Counted from the stretch's first letter, positions 11,301-23,990 are shown. The stretch is DNA of 64,000 nucleotides from Aphelenchoides besseyi (GCA_024699855.1 JAMPIQ010000002.1:10726001-10790000), one strand, 5' to 3'. The notes: generated by a model from the letters alone, not told the origin. Numbers and translations are program-made.

Positions 11301-12379
11301 GAGTGTTATTAGCGGCGCCACACTTGATATTTATTGGCCGAGTTTTCTTGATGACGGAAAACATTTGCTCTATTTAATCGATACGCCATTCATAAGCGAC
11401 ATCAACAAGGCTCGTTGCCAAATCAAACAGGCACACAACTTGAATCCCGCCGGATTAGCGGTAAATAACGCAAAGAAACAAACTTGTATGCAGGTCATTC
11501 TAGATCTCTCAACAACATTTGGCAACTCCGAACACACCAACTGAGTTTGAAGAGGCCGAAACATCTGTTGATCACGGCGCTCGGGCCTATGATGAGGAAT
11601 TGGAAGGAGACGATTTTCAGGACGATCAACGTCCCTACGAAAAAGAAGACGAGCCCGGATTTATGCGCGTTAAACGAGCCAACGGCAACTCCAAACATCG
11701 ACGTCAATTGCCCGAATCAGTGCGACGAAAACTTCGAGAACAAAAAGCGGAAATGAGAGAAGCGGTGCGAATGTCAAAAGAAGCTGGTGGCTCAATTGAA
11801 TACCGAGGCAGCTTGAACAGAGCCGAATTGGTGAATACATAATATCGCCTTGTATTTTGTAATTTGATCGTTTAGAACTGCAACAGTTTGAACTGCACAC
11901 AAATTAGCTGTACAATCGGCGAGTTGAAAGCTAACGAGTATGTCTTGATCGAAGTGTATTCACGTCTGTGGTTGAACACTTTGATCGATGGTCAAATTTC
12001 GGAAAGTGAGGACATTGCTTCTCTTGCATTTGCTCAAATAACTTCCCTTCCATTCGCTCCAAAATACACACCACCACCACAACTTATAGCTGTATGTTCC
12101 AAATAAGAAGATCATTTCACATGCGTTCTTGTAGGTTTCAACAAAGATCAATCCCATTGATCCCGAGCAAACGACCAGCGTTCCGTGGTGGTTGTATTTA
12201 CTTGCTATCTTGATTGCACTTCTGATTTTGGCGCTAATTATCTATTGTTTCTATAGGGTAAGATTTCAAAGTCGTCTAATATAATCACCTTATTCATTTA
12301 GTGCGGATTCTTCAAACGTAATCGTCCACATTACGAAAAAGCTCAACTGAACAAGGGAGTAACGGAATACGACTACTAA
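8326..12379 (+). CDS. pat-2: Integrin alpha subunit, RGD-type (PAT-2 / alphaV-alpha5-alpha8 class)
   Basis: Fifteen exons (8326-8540, 8582-8807, 8853-8976, 9017-9309, 9350-9589, 9635-9737, 9776-9964, 10010-10157, 10205-10817, 10858-11238, 11284-11460, 11504-11830, 11876-12091, 12135-12257, 12302-12379) give 1150 residues. A signal peptide precedes FNLDYKQTR, the mature start. The seven-bladed beta-propeller shows FG-GAP/calcium loops (GDFTGDGVDDIVVG, TDLNKDGLDDLIVG, GDLNGDGFNDFIVG, DIDRNDYPDVAVG). EPVGTCF and LACAPHY-like segments fit the RGD-binding class, not the laminin class. A heavy/light-chain furin site RVKR lies at 958-961. The transmembrane helix (about 1103-1124) is followed by CGFFKR and a short tail ending EYDY. 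There is no I-domain. It pairs with beta integrin at muscle attachments. For exon 12 only the second of two acceptors (TTCTAG) keeps frame. Confidence 0.93.
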
Positions 12380-13160
12380 AGACGTTTTCTCATCAACTCT
12401 TTATCATCTTTCATTAACTTTACTGCCTTAAACGTGAATTGCTCATGTTCACAATCTTCTTGACTTTTCTTTCAATCTTTACTAGTTCCTTTCTGCCAAC
12501 CTTCTCCGACTGCCATTTCGAAAGCTTTCGAATCGTAAGTTTGTGCAATCAGTTTCTTCGCAGTGCCACTTTACGGGTATCATACGCTTTAAATTTGATA
12601 GTCTCGACAGACCGTACATGTTCTCCAGTCTTAAAATAATCCTGTGCTTCCTTCGTTCGCCCACCATTTGCCAATCGATCTAAAAACGGAGAACATTGTC
12701 TCATAGTTAACTGTTTGTTATGGAATTTACGTTGAAATTATTGTTGAATCGCTAGAGTAAAAATAAAATTAAAAGATAACTATTGAATTAGAAGCTGAAA
12801 TATCCAAAAGAAAAGGTGTAAATAACAACAGAAATTCCTTTAAAACTTCTCGAATTTCAAGGTAGCTTATCAAACTGAGATTTTATTACGCAAGACATCG
12901 ATTTCTTCAACGTCGATTTTGTAATCGACGGAAAAAACCAGAGGGTCGCAAGTTCCTGTCGAGTGTCTGAAGTTCTTTCTTAGCTCCATGCAGTGCGTGC
13001 CAAACGTTTCTCATCACACTTAACACTTCATTTGCTTTCTCTCGACAGCCTCATCGTTTCTTTTGATTGACCTCAACTCGTTCAGAATTAGTTTACTGGA
13101 ACGATTTTATTCGAAAATAAATCGATTTTTCAGCAACTACATTTTGACCGAAACTGAAAA
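12380..13160. other. Intergenic region between pat-2 and ubc-7
   Basis: Holds the pat-2 3' UTR, with an AATAAA-type signal near 12760, and the ubc-7 upstream region. No ORF with coding character was recognised. Confidence 0.6.
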
Positions 13161-13867
13161 ATGCCCGAGCCACAATCTGCCTTGTTGTTACGCAAGCAAC
13201 TAGCTGGTAAGGGCAGTTTGTGGGTGTACTGATTGCTCAATAAGTTTGTTTAGATCTTCGTCGATCGCCAGTTGATGGATTTTCCGCCGGACTCGTAGAC
13301 GATGACAACATTTTCAATTGGGAGATTTTGGTGATTGGGCCTCCCGAAACTCTGTAGTACGTTTCTTCACTTCTTCGAAACTACTTTGAATTTTACAGTG
13401 AGGGTGGTTTCTTCAAAGCGTTCTTGGAGTTTCCACAAGACTATCCAGTTCGTCCACCGAAGATGCGATTTGTTTCAGACATTTTTCATCCAAACAGTAA
13501 GTCTTTTGTATCTGTTACGTTTCTGCGCGTAACTTCTGGATCGGTATATAGACTGTTTGTTTTAGTTGATGTGAAAGGCAATGTGTGTATTTCGATTCTG
13601 CATGAGCCAGGTGATGATCATTACGGATACGAAAAAGCCGAAGAACGTTGGCTGCCCATTCACACTGTCGAGACCATCTTGTTGTCAGTGATTTCGATGT
13701 TAGCCGATCCAAACTTTGAATCACCAGCAAATGTTGATGCAGCTGTAAGTCTTCGCAGTGTTGTTTTGAAGATTAGCAAAACTATTTTCCAGAAACTTCA
13801 ACGCGAAAACTATCCCGAATTCAAACGACGTGTTGCTGCTTGTGTTCGTAAGAGTCAGGAGGAATGA
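13161..13867 (+). CDS. ubc-7: Ubiquitin-conjugating enzyme E2 G1 (UBC-7 class)
   Basis: Five exons (13161-13206, 13254-13356, 13399-13496, 13566-13744, 13793-13867) give 166 residues, the usual length for UBE2G1. The UBC fold is complete: [16 protein letters not shown] helix, [27 protein letters not shown], the HPN triad (80-82) and the catalytic Cys at 90 in [11 protein letters not shown]. The acidic loop after the active site ([14 protein letters not shown]) is diagnostic of the G/R group of E2s, and the C-terminus RKSQEE matches G1 and not G2. It accepts ubiquitin from E1 in the cytosol and is linked to K48 chain formation. An AATAAA follows the stop at 13889. Confidence 0.93.
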
Positions 13868-15248
13868 GAAAGAAACTAACAAGATCGAAATAAAAGGCCG
13901 TTACTTTCGTAAATTAAATTATGAATGTTCAATCAACTTGTTTCTGTAAAACTTCTAAATTGGGGTCCACGTATTCGTTTTCCAACTTTTTATGTTCAAT
14001 CAAACTGTTCCCCCGTTATTTGTGATTGTCTCGACTGTTCGCTATTCAAGGAGGGATTGAGGGAATAAGCTGTTTATTCTCCTCATCTTATCCTTTTTCT
14101 CTTCCAATGTTCGTATGTTCCGCAAGTCACGCAGCGGTTGGAGACGGGTTAAATAAAACAACTGTAATACTTTTTTGTTATTTAAGCATTTAATGGGTAA
14201 CGAACATGTCAAAGATTTCGAGATTGCTACATGATGTTGGTTTTTTTAAAGGGTCGTGAAAAGCTTTCGAATTATTTGCAATGTCCACGGAGACCTTCAA
14301 TTTAAACTTATGTGATTAGAATGCTACTATTGGACGAGTTGTGTTAATTAGATTGTTCCAATAGTCTTGGTCAATACAATGGACATGAAAGTTGTATGAT
14401 GTTTAAAACGTTTGAAGTTCGTTTGTTATGAGACGCCCCCACATTCGGCAATGTCCTGAAAGTTGTTCGTTGAAAGAGGGTAAAAGAAGACGGCTGTCAA
14501 AAGCGGAATCAGTTCGTTGGGAAGCAGCTGTTTCCAACACCGACGATGCATAGACCCGGACACTGGACGAGCGGTTGATCGGCGTTTTTAGTTCGCCCAG
14601 CGGTCCAATTCAATAGCATTCACCACTATTGAAGACTTTGACGTTTCCCACTTTCAACTATTAAAAATCTCGCAAACATCCACTTCATTGCGGGCTTATA
14701 CATGAAGTTTAGAGTCTTGCATTCAGATTGCCATGTTGTGGTTTCTGATGAACAGTTACTTCAAACATTATTGATTCGGAGATTGCCTTATATGCATTAA
14801 AATCCAGGCTTTTATGTTCTAGCGATTCATTTTGCTTCCACGTCTCATGGATTTTACGTGTGATTATGACTATTGCATTCAATGTGCGTGAGTCATCTTT
14901 CCGTTTTTTGCTTCCGATTCGATTTTTCTTTGCGATTTCTGTGTTTGTATAACTCTATTATTTCTATCAACACACGTGATTGGCCACCAAATCTCGAGCG
15001 GCTTTGGTCACTTTGACAAGATTGCTATTTACATCAACTGCACAACATGACACTTTTACTTCTTTGACGTCAATTGTTGTCCGAGTTAAGCGCGTTGGAA
15101 TAACTAGCAAAGGTTCGATGAGCTCGTTTTAAATTCGTTAATTCAGCTGGCCATCAAAGTTGTCTTCCGTGTGGTTCAACTGATTACCGCTCCGTTTTTC
15201 GACTTACGGCGGGAGTGCGGGGGAATCGAATTCAACATCTGAAACGAA
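13868..15248. other. 1.4-kb intergenic region
   Basis: No supported coding region. Near 14328-14368 there is a 9-bp inverted repeat (ACTATTGGA ... TCCAATAGT) with a 20-odd-base loop. The rest is presumed 3' flank of ubc-7 and promoter of pat-4. Confidence 0.55.
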
Positions 15249-16896
15249 ATGTCGATCGCTAGTCACTATCACGCCCATAAACCCAACGTTCCCATTCTTC
15301 AGGAAGATGTTTTTGGTTGGGCTAAAGAAGGAAACGCGTTTCAAGTGCGCGTTTGGTTGGACGACTCGGAACACGATTTGAACATCGGGTAAATTGAATT
15401 CGAAAATTGATGTTATTCCTATCTTTAATAGCGACGATCATGCATTTTCTTTGTTGCATTGGGCTTCTAAAGAAGGCCACTTGTCGATTGTTGAGTTATT
15501 GTTGGCTCGTGGTGCTCGTGTAAATGCGACAAACATGGGCGATGATACGAGTCTACATTTGGCCGCTTCACACGGACATCGACAGATTGTTTTGGTATTC
15601 ATTAGCATTCGACAGATGATATGCTTCAAGTTTTAGCGACTGATAAACCGAAAAGCCGATGTGAATGCGTCCAACGAGCACGGAATGACACCTTTACATT
15701 ATGCTTGTTTTTGGGGTTACGAACAAATTGCTGAGGATTTGATTCGTGTTGGAGCTTTTGTGAACATTTGCAACAAGCGCAATCTCACGCCGCTTGATGT
15801 GTGCCAACCTCAGGTTCGACAAGCGATTTATGGTATGAAACGATTGAGTATATTGAACACAGAAACTTCAGAAATTGCCATTGAAAACAACCAAAATGTG
15901 AGCCAAAAGATTCCGTTCCGTGATGAAACTTGGCGCAATACAAAAACTCGTACTCGTGATGCGACACTTTCACGTTACACGGGTGTCGATATTCAGTCAT
16001 TGGAGTTGAGCAAATCGATTGCTCAATCGCATTCGGGCACTTTATATCGTGGAAGATGGCAAGGCAACGAGATTGTTGCCCGCATTTTGAACATCGCCGA
16101 CGTTACTCAGCGAATTTCACGTGATTTCCAAACTGAGTTTCCATCTTTAAGGTAACAAAAACCTTCTCTAAACATACAAGCGGTTTCCTGCAGAATATTC
16201 GCTTGCCCACAAGTTTGTCCCGTTCTTGCTGCCGTCAATCAGCCACCTCAGTTGATTATAATCAGTCAATTCATGGAATTTGGCTCACTCTACAACGTTC
16301 TTCACGAGCAAACGAACGTGGTGATCGATCACAACCAGGCAATACGTTTTGCTTTGGATGTTGCCCGAGGAATGAGCTTCTTACATTCGTTAGATCGAAT
16401 GGTTTTGCGCTATTATCTTAGTTCGAAACATGTTGTTGTTGATGGAGAGCTTTGTGCAAAAATTTCGATGGCTGACACAAAGTTTTCCTTCCAAGAAGTC
16501 GGTCGACTCTATTCGCCAGCGTGGATGTCTCCTGAAGGTAAACCATTCGCATTGGATTCTTATAGAGCAATCAATTTCAGCTCTTCAACGATCACCGGAA
16601 AAACTGAACATTCGGGCCGCTGACATGTGGAGTTTCGGTGTTTTGTTGTGGGAATTGAATACACGCGAAGTTCCATTTTCCGAGTTGTCGCCAATGGAAA
16701 CTGGAATGAAGGTAAGTCGAATACAAACTCTCAGCCTATTGAATTATTGCAGATTGCGTTGGAGGGGTTACGTGTGATGATTCCGCCCGGAATTTCGCGT
16801 AACATGTTCCGTCTGATTAACATTTGCCTGAACGAGGATCCGGGCCGCAGGCCCAATTTTGATCAAATCATTCCAATCCTCGAGAAAATGGCCTAA
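15249..16896 (+). CDS. pat-4: Integrin-linked (pseudo)kinase, PAT-4
   Basis: Six exons (15249-15388, 15432-15594, 15637-16151, 16194-16537, 16581-16711, 16753-16896) give 478 residues. The N-terminal half is a run of ankyrin repeats: [61 protein letters not shown] and TPLDVC. After a linker comes the ILK kinase-like domain with [61 protein letters not shown] and [19 protein letters not shown]. As in ILK of other animals the catalytic HRD is missing (LRYYLS) and the DFG motif is replaced (MADTKF), so it is a scaffold. It links beta integrin to PINCH and parvin at adhesion sites. It lies 2.9 kb from pat-2 on the same strand, with ubc-7 between them. Confidence 0.93.
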
Positions 16897-17282
16897 CCAT
16901 TCTCATTTATCTGAAAGATGACCTTTTGTTAATTCGTTCTAATTAGTTTTATTCTCAGATATTTTCAAAGTGCTAAACAATTTCTTTTCGCCCTGATTTC
17001 CGTGGCCAAACTTTGTAATCTTGTTTAAATGAACTCACCAGAAGACTGCCAAATCTGCTCAACAAGTGCATCCTTTGTTTACTAATAAATTTCCTTTAAT
17101 TACAAGATAGTAGAGGCGAAAAGAACGAACACTTTTAAGCGTAGAGAAACAGAATCATGAGAACTAGTCGGTAATACACGAATGCAGCAGTCAGCCAAAA
17201 ATCGCTCTGAACCGGTAGTTGCTATGACGACATTTGACACCAACAGCAAAGATCATGTCACTTCTTTTCATAATTGAGAATA
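16897..17282. other. Short intergenic region after pat-4
   Basis: Contains the pat-4 3' flank, with AATAAA at about 17084, and the upstream region of the small membrane-protein gene. Nothing else is seen. Confidence 0.55.
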
Positions 17283-17685
17283 ATGTCAATCTTTATTGCT
17301 ACTAATTACGTCAGTCAAGTTTTTGCCATTTCGATTTTTGTTTACATTACGATCGTCTTACTCATCTACGTGTTCCTGAAGAGCTTGAAGCCCGAACTTT
17401 TTTCGAACACTTCGGACAACGAGATCGAAGGTCTGGAGTTTGGGCAATCCGAGCTGGTTGACTGTTCTTCTATCTACGGCATTTGTCCCTGCCAATCTGT
17501 GTCCTTTCGTTACTACTTACGAAAACTGAATCCGACATCCGTGAGCAGAGTCACGCGTATAGGCCACGTAAAAACGTGTGTTTCAGAATTGTCGACTAAA
17601 ATCAATGGCCAACTGCGAATTCATGCGACCAGCGGTTCAAGGGAACACACCATATCGCGTAGACTTCATTTGTTGTCGTATTTGA
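17283..17685 (+). CDS. Small Cys-rich membrane protein, unknown
   Basis: A two-exon model (17283-17540, 17587-17685) gives 118 residues. Residues about 12-36 form a strong hydrophobic helix (VFAISIFVYITIVLLIYVF), followed by an acidic stretch and a Cys-rich C-terminal part with CSSIYGICPC, NCRLKSMANC and a final FICCRI. The 46-nt intron has a GTGAGC donor and a GTGTTTCAG acceptor; splicing gives a Cys-rich end, whereas reading through gives an unspliced ORF to 17714 with fewer cysteines. An AATAAA at 17699 lies just after the spliced stop and supports the end. I do not recognise the family. A type II membrane protein with an extracellular Cys-rich domain is an inference. Confidence 0.5.
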
Positions 17686-17857
17686 TTAAGTTTTCAACAA
17701 TAAAGAATATGTAAATGTGCACATTGATTGAACGTTCATTCAACGAGATTTTCGGTTATGTTAAAATCACTGGAAACTAACGAAATTTAACCATAAAACA
17801 ATTTCAACAACAACCGCCGGAATTACAATTCAACAACCTACAAACAATAACAGTCGA

Positions 17858-18592
17858 TTAAGATTGAACGACCGCAACTTGTGCCGCGCGAATGGGACGT
17901 CCGTGTAGTGAATATCCAACCTTCAGTACTTGGTGAACGTGACCGGGATCGAATTTTGACTGAAATTACAGACGTCAACTGATAGCCCTGCTCATTGTGC
18001 TCACATCTTTTGCTGGCACTTGGAAAACTGCTTCGTGATTATTCGGATCGAATTTTTCGCCTTCGGGAGTAACCACACTGAGGCCATGTTTATTGAAGAC
18101 CTGGTGAAGTACCTTCTTAGTCATAACCACACCGTCGTACACGCTTTTAAGTGTAGAATTGGAATTGACTTCTTTTTTGTCGAAGGATTCCACAGCCAAA
18201 TCCAAAACATCAGCAACTTCACAGAGATCCTTGCAAAACGATTGAATAGCAAACGTTTTACTTTCTTCCGTCAGTTTCTGTCCTCTTCGACGAACGTTTT
18301 CTGTTTCGGCAAGTGCACGACGATATTTGTTGCGAATATCGTTCACTTCTTCGGTCAATGTTTCTGCTGTGGCGACGGCTTGACGACACTTTTCGCGCAG
18401 TTCTTCCACGGATTCCTCGGCATCATTCTAAACGACATAAGCAACAACGGGAATAAAAGTACTTACATTCTCGGGGGTTGTCGAGTTGTATCGTTGAGCA
18501 CATTTGTTGGCACTCTGAGTTGCTAAGATTCGTTCGAAAACCCGCTTAGAAGTCGGGAATGCCAATTTGCGTACAACTCCGGACCAGCTCAT
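17858..18592 (-). CDS. Mitochondrial GrpE nucleotide-exchange factor
   Basis: Three exons on the minus strand (18467-18592, 18005-18427, 17858-17959) give 216 residues. The first 40 are basic and hydroxylated with no acidic residues until the end (MSWSGVVRKLAFPTSKR...), a mitochondrial transit peptide. A long coiled coil follows (ESVEELREKCRQAVATAETL...YRRALAETENVRRR), then the GrpE core FAIQSFCKDLCEVADVLDLAVE, LHQVFNKHGLSVV, EGEKFDPNNHEAVFQVP and the beta-domain end PGHVHQVLKVGYSLHGRPIRAAQVAVV. It releases ADP from mitochondrial Hsp70 in protein import and folding (Mge1/GRPEL1 class). All phases join cleanly, and the gene is divergent from the sugar transporter. Confidence 0.93.
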
Positions 18593-19674
18593 GACCGCAG
18601 GTATATTCCAATAACAAAATCTTCAATAAAGTTTCTCAAACAAATGCAAAAACAACTGTCGACTGTTTTCATCGAAAGGGCGCAGTTCGCATTTGAACTT
18701 CTGCTCCAAATCGGCAAGAACGATTGTGCGGTAACAAAGAGCTTGAAATGTAAAGTGATGAACATGAGTGGTGGTATCGACAAGATCTGAGTATCAGTCA
18801 TATGGAGAACTCCACGTACAAACATTCTTCAAAATAAGAACCTCGTTCAACTCATGCCAATTTTTACCGCTTTGGAAACTTTCAGGGTACTTTTAGAGAA
18901 TTGAAATTTGTGTTGTTTATACGACGCCATTGCTCTGTTTGAGAGAACGAATCGTTTGCACAACTTAATTTCAACAACACCAACTTTGCCATTGAGACAT
19001 CTGCTAACGTCCAATCAGAAGTTTCATTGAAGCTTAAGGCACGTGCAGTTGACATTTAGATCGTTTTGTAACCAAAATGACAAGCCGGAATGTTTGCTAA
19101 CAAGAAATGACGTTCATCGCGAATCAACACCAAAATTTACGTAATTTGTTGAGTATAGAAAGTAGAGGCTATTGAGTCAGAAATGATTGTTTCAGTTTCT
19201 TGTTGTGTAACTCTAAGGGCAATCGAACACAACAAGTGAGATCGTTTGATTGGAAACTCACGTTAATCCAATTATTTAACATGCTAAGCCGTTGCGTTGT
19301 TTTTGCCTTTTCAATCAGGATTAAATTGTCGACAATCGACTGCAAATCGAGGCCCGTTTCGACGCTACTGCACATTGCCGCCTAGACCGAACAACATCCG
19401 ATAGAGACGGATCCACTGATCTTTGTGTGCAAACCAAAAGAGCCCCCGTTACTCACTCGATCGTTGGAAGTGCCCTCGATAAAATAAGTGAGTTGATAAC
19501 ACGATCAAACTTCTGGTTGGAAACTTAATAATTTAAAGAACGTTTCCTTTGTAACTTCTTGAAAAACTTCTTTTTCGTTTCTGAAAAATTTTCAAATTTC
19601 TTGAGAAATTGCTGTTGAACACAATCCCGATGAGTCTTTGTTTTCATTAATGTTTTCGATTGTAGAAACGAACG
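18593..19674. other. 1.1-kb divergent promoter region
   Basis: Lies between the GrpE gene (minus) and the sugar transporter (plus). No ORF with coding features was found. It probably holds both promoters. Confidence 0.55.
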
Positions 19675-21512
19675 ATGGCCAACGATCATTGGCCCAGTGT
19701 ACGACTTTTTGCTACGGCGCTGTTGATCGGGTGTGGAGGATCGTTTCATCTCGGCTACCAAATCACCCTTACGAATCCTGCTCAGCAAGCATTCCTGCAC
19801 TTTCTTCAATACTCGTTCACGAGTCATTATGGAGGAGCAATAAGTCAACAAACACTTGAGGTAAACTTCCACGGTGGAAAGTGTTGAGAATTTAGTTTTA
19901 GGCGATCTGGAGTGCAATTATTGCAGTTCTTTTTGTTGGCGGCATAGTTGGTTCGCTTTCCTTACGATTGTTGGCCGATCGAATCGGCAGAAAAAATGGA
20001 CTGCTTATTGCGTTTGCGTGTACAATCATTTCCTCCGGATGTTCGATTGTGTCTTCTTTAGTAAGTAGCTTGAGTATTCAACTAATCATGGCTTGTCAGA
20101 TCAATAGTTTTGAACTTTACGCGTTGTCACGTTTTACAATCGGTTGGTCGATTACCGTGAGCTTAGGAATATCAGGGATCTATTTAACCGAATGCAGGTA
20201 CTCAAGTAAACGATCTTCTATCTCACTTCATCTGTAGTCCCAAACGATGTCGTGGATTTGTCAGTATGACGACTGGGATTTTCGTTCAAATCGGTTTGGT
20301 GACTGGATCAGTTCTCGCATTGCCTTCTATTTTTGGCACAACGAAAATGTGGTGGTCGTTGTATTTGGTCGAGTTGATTATGGTCACTCTAGTTCTTGGT
20401 TTCACGTTTTTCTCCTACGAAACCCCCGGGTAAGTTGAGCAGTTCGATTGGAAAATAGATTTCGTTTAGTTACTTATTACAACAGGATCGTGAAGAAGAA
20501 GCGTTGACTTCAATTAAGGCTTTTCACAACTGCACAGATGCAGAAGCAGAAACCCAAGTACGAGAATTACGTAAAGGAATGGATCAGAATTTGAAGCCCA
20601 TGGGTTTAATCGAAGTTATGAAAACGAGCGAAACTCGACGTCCTACGATTGTTGGCGCAATGACCGCGTTTGCCATGGCATTTAGTGGCATTGCGGGTAT
20701 TTGTAGAAAGAAATTCAATCAGACATCTGTATGTTTTAGTAATCAACGCGTTCGCAGTGGAAATTCTACGAAGTACAGGACTAACGATTTTCCAAGCGTC
20801 TTTAGCCAACGTCGGATTGTCGTTGTTAACTTTGGTATGTTGTTGATACAAGTGCACATTCAACGTTCTTCAGTTTGGTGCAATGTTCTCAGCGGTCGTT
20901 GTTGATCGATTCGGACGACGACCGCTTTTACAGATTTCGTTGATGGTCATTATCGTGGTCAATATTCTGATATTCATTTTCATGTACGCCTATTCAATTT
21001 ACAAGGTTTGTTCTACTAGAATGAGAAACAAAATCGATTGTTCAGCAAATGTGGATTGGGATTTGCTTGATTGTCATTATCTCGGTCTTCATGATCGCTT
21101 TTACTGTTGGACCGGGACCACTTTGCTACTTCATTACGTCGGAAATGATTGGTCAGCACGCGCGTTCCGCCGCTCAAGGTTGGACTTCGCTGGTGCAAAT
21201 GACTTGGTAGGTTCACATTCAGTAATTGACTTCATTTATCTCAGTCGTTCGATTATTCTGGCGATTTTCCTTCCTCTGAAGAACTCGATTGGGGCTGCGT
21301 TTTCGTATTTGATTCTGTTCGTAGCACCGATGGTTTTCTGCGTGGTGTTCTTTCACTTCATGTTACCGGAAACGAAAAATCGAAATTTGTTCGAAGTTGA
21401 AATCGAAGTGTCGCGACTACCGACTTTGCCGTTCCGTGCAAAACGTGCTTACAACACGACACTTGTGTTCGAGAAAAATCCACAGACTTTGCCCCAAAAA
21501 GACGTGTTTTAG
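19675..21512 (+). CDS. Facilitative sugar transporter (SLC2A / GLUT family)
   Basis: Nine exons (19675-19860, 19902-20060, 20100-20197, 20238-20429, 20470-20696, 20740-20834, 20874-21005, 21046-21206, 21245-21512) give 505 residues with about twelve hydrophobic helices. GLUT signatures in order: GSFHLGYQIT in TM1, ADRIGRKNG (loop 2-3), FTIGWSITVSLGISGIYLTECSPKRCRG (TM4-5), GQIGLVTG-like FVQIGLVTGSVL, VDRFGRRPLL (loop 8-9), VGPGPLCYFITSEM in TM10 and LPETKNR after TM12. The usual PESPR motif after TM6 is replaced by YETPGYLLQQ, which is atypical of class I GLUTs. A plasma-membrane hexose carrier is likely; substrate is not predictable. The class is certain, the orthologue is not. Confidence 0.9.
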
Positions 21513-23990
21513 TTTGGATGCTGAGTTCTGTATGTCAAACAGCTGTTGGTATCTTGTTTCCTGTCCACTCCATTGATCTTCAAATGTTTGCAATAAAACG
21601 CCTGAGAACAATTGTACGCGAATATTTCGCAGGGAAGAATCGCTGTGAATTGAACCAGGATCTTGGTCGTGCTCTCGACGAACCCGGCGGCTGCCAATAA
21701 CCCAATTGGCCGACAGAGACTTAAATGGCAAGAGTAATAATATGAAAAGTAATTGAATTCTTGTTTTTTCTTTCTCGCATAAAAACCATTCGTCCAACAA
21801 CGACGATAAAAAAAGACGAACAGAAAAAAAAGAACGAAAAACCGTTGGATGTATGCCCGAGGGTAATTTATTGTAATTTTTTGCGAACGGACACATGAAA
21901 AATGTCTATAGCTCGGAGCATCGACTGAAAAGAACAGACGCAACAATCCGCCCAGAAATGACATTGACGAACGACGATTTTACGCTGTACGATTTGTTTC
22001 GGACCACGACATTACAATCGGAGGTACAATCTATTTGGCACAAGGATCGTGCCAAACTAAAACTTTTCATTGACATCTGAGGAAAAGTGCTGGAACATGA
22101 GTTCTCTAATTGCGTCTTTCAACTGCTATTTCTAGTAGTTTAGTTTTGTTGTTTACAAAGCTGAAACATCGTTTTGGAGCTGTTTCTGCAAACTCCGGTC
22201 TTTTGATTTCTTAGACTCTCTCGGATTCAATGTTTAAGTGGTTGGAATGTTCTCTCTGAATTCTATCACCGCTCCTGGCACGAGACGTATTCGTCTCGCG
22301 GCCAACACGCTTGACAACGCATTGAACAATAAACCGGGCTCATTGGTCACTTTCGCCAAATAAAGTGGTCCTTAAAGAAATTCAAACGAACAGAATGTTT
22401 TGCGTTGAAGTCGCATATGTTTTTATGTTTTCATCTTTTTTTTACTTTGCTGATGAAGTCAATAGTTTAGGACTCAGTACACAATTTGAAGAAGCTATCA
22501 GAACAGTTCCAAGGATGAAAACGTGTGTTTTACGACCATCATTTGAATTCACTGAAGAATATTTGAACTTATCAAAGATATTAAATGAAGGCTAAGATCT
22601 GTAGTTTTTACCATTTTCAAAATTAACTTCTCTTTACTCAGTATTAAGACGTAAAGAATGTCGATCCTTGACCTCAACGGACGTTTCTGGGTGACAAGTC
22701 TTTGAATCTTATTCGTTTCAATTCGCTTCGGTAATGTTTCACGACAGAACGGAACGTCAGTCGTTCGAGCAGTAAGCCGCTTCTTTTGGCGATTTGCTCG
22801 AGGCAGTTTTTTAACGACTGCTGTAGTTTTTGCGCGTTTCGTTGTATCGTGTGAAATAGTCGTTAAAATGGCGCCTGGGCAGATTTTGATTGCTGTCGGT
22901 CAGTTTATAGTTCTGCTACGACGAATTGTACGCAATCTCGGCGCTATATAAACAAACACAAAACCCATTTGACGGCTGTATCTTGTTATCTTATTATTGT
23001 ATTTAGTATCTACAAATAAGCTTTAGGATTGGCTGTCTTGTCGATTTGCAAGTTTTTGACTAATCGTCTCAAAAAATCGTCAAAGTGCAGACAAGACATG
23101 TACGACATGGTCACCTGTCAACCACCGAAACCATTTATAACGTTCGATCTTTAGATTGGTCGTGGTTTATCTGACAGACAATGTTTGATGAATAGACAAG
23201 TGTTCAGGACCTTTTGTTCTTCTTTACGATCGAGACGACGGTCAGAGCGATCTTTTTGGTCATTTGAAAGATGGATGTTGATTGACCAGTAAAGTGCAGC
23301 TAATTTTTGACTCAAAAAGACATTAACCTAATTGTCGTAATCACTTTTGTTCTGTAGGAATTCGTACTTCAACTCAAATATCGCACTTTAAGCACCAGCA
23401 CGCAGCCATGCACTTGAGTAATGTAAATAAAGAAAACCGCAGCGAAATGGTCAGTCACTCGGCTCGTTGTAATCCGATTTCTCCGGATGGGCATTCCGTT
23501 TTTCCTTGAGAACTAAACGAGTGGACTAGAAAGTCAAAATACATCGTAATCGACTTGTTGCTACAGCCGTTCGACTCTTGAATTGTACTTCCGGAGTGTT
23601 TATTTTCAATGCGATCCATTTCGATATTACGAAGGCGGAGCATTTTAAATGGCTACTTTTATTGCGTGTATTTTTGCGCATTTTCAATCCGTTTGTCCAC
23701 TCGTGTTTCGAATGGTTTGTACGATTAAACGTTGCTCTTTGTAGGCTTCAAACTTTTCGTTCACTGCCCGCGGTAGGCCGTTCGGCTAATCCCACGACTG
23801 CACTTCATTTGCAATCGTCACTATCCCAATGGTTTAATTAAAAGAACGAAGGCTGCAAAGTACTGTTACGCTTCATAAACAACCTCGTTTCTTTCTTGTT
23901 AAAACTACTGCCCGTTTCAATTGTTCTAATCAAATTGTTCTCTGTTGAACGTCTTTTTTATCGTTACGTTTACTTGCGGTTACTGTTATA
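21513..23990. other. 2.5-kb intergenic region with two weak ORFs
   Basis: Two + strand open stretches look mildly coding but lack family features: 21895-22080 (61 codons, including NDDFTLYDLF) and about 22395-22595 (FEEAIRTVPRMKTC...). Neither has neighbouring exons that I could join. A 6-bp hairpin GAGACG-TATT-CGTCTC lies near 22283. Minus-strand ORFs at 21417-21964 are antisense to the transporter's last exon and its 3' flank. Confidence 0.4.

Noticed and set aside
18020..18526. 168-codon ORF on the + strand
   Set aside because: It is antisense to the mitochondrial GrpE exons, which carry clear family motifs and phase-consistent introns.
21417..21964. Two overlapping minus ORFs of 159 and 151 codons
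   Set aside because: They overlap the last exon and 3' flank of the sugar transporter and have no recognisable features.
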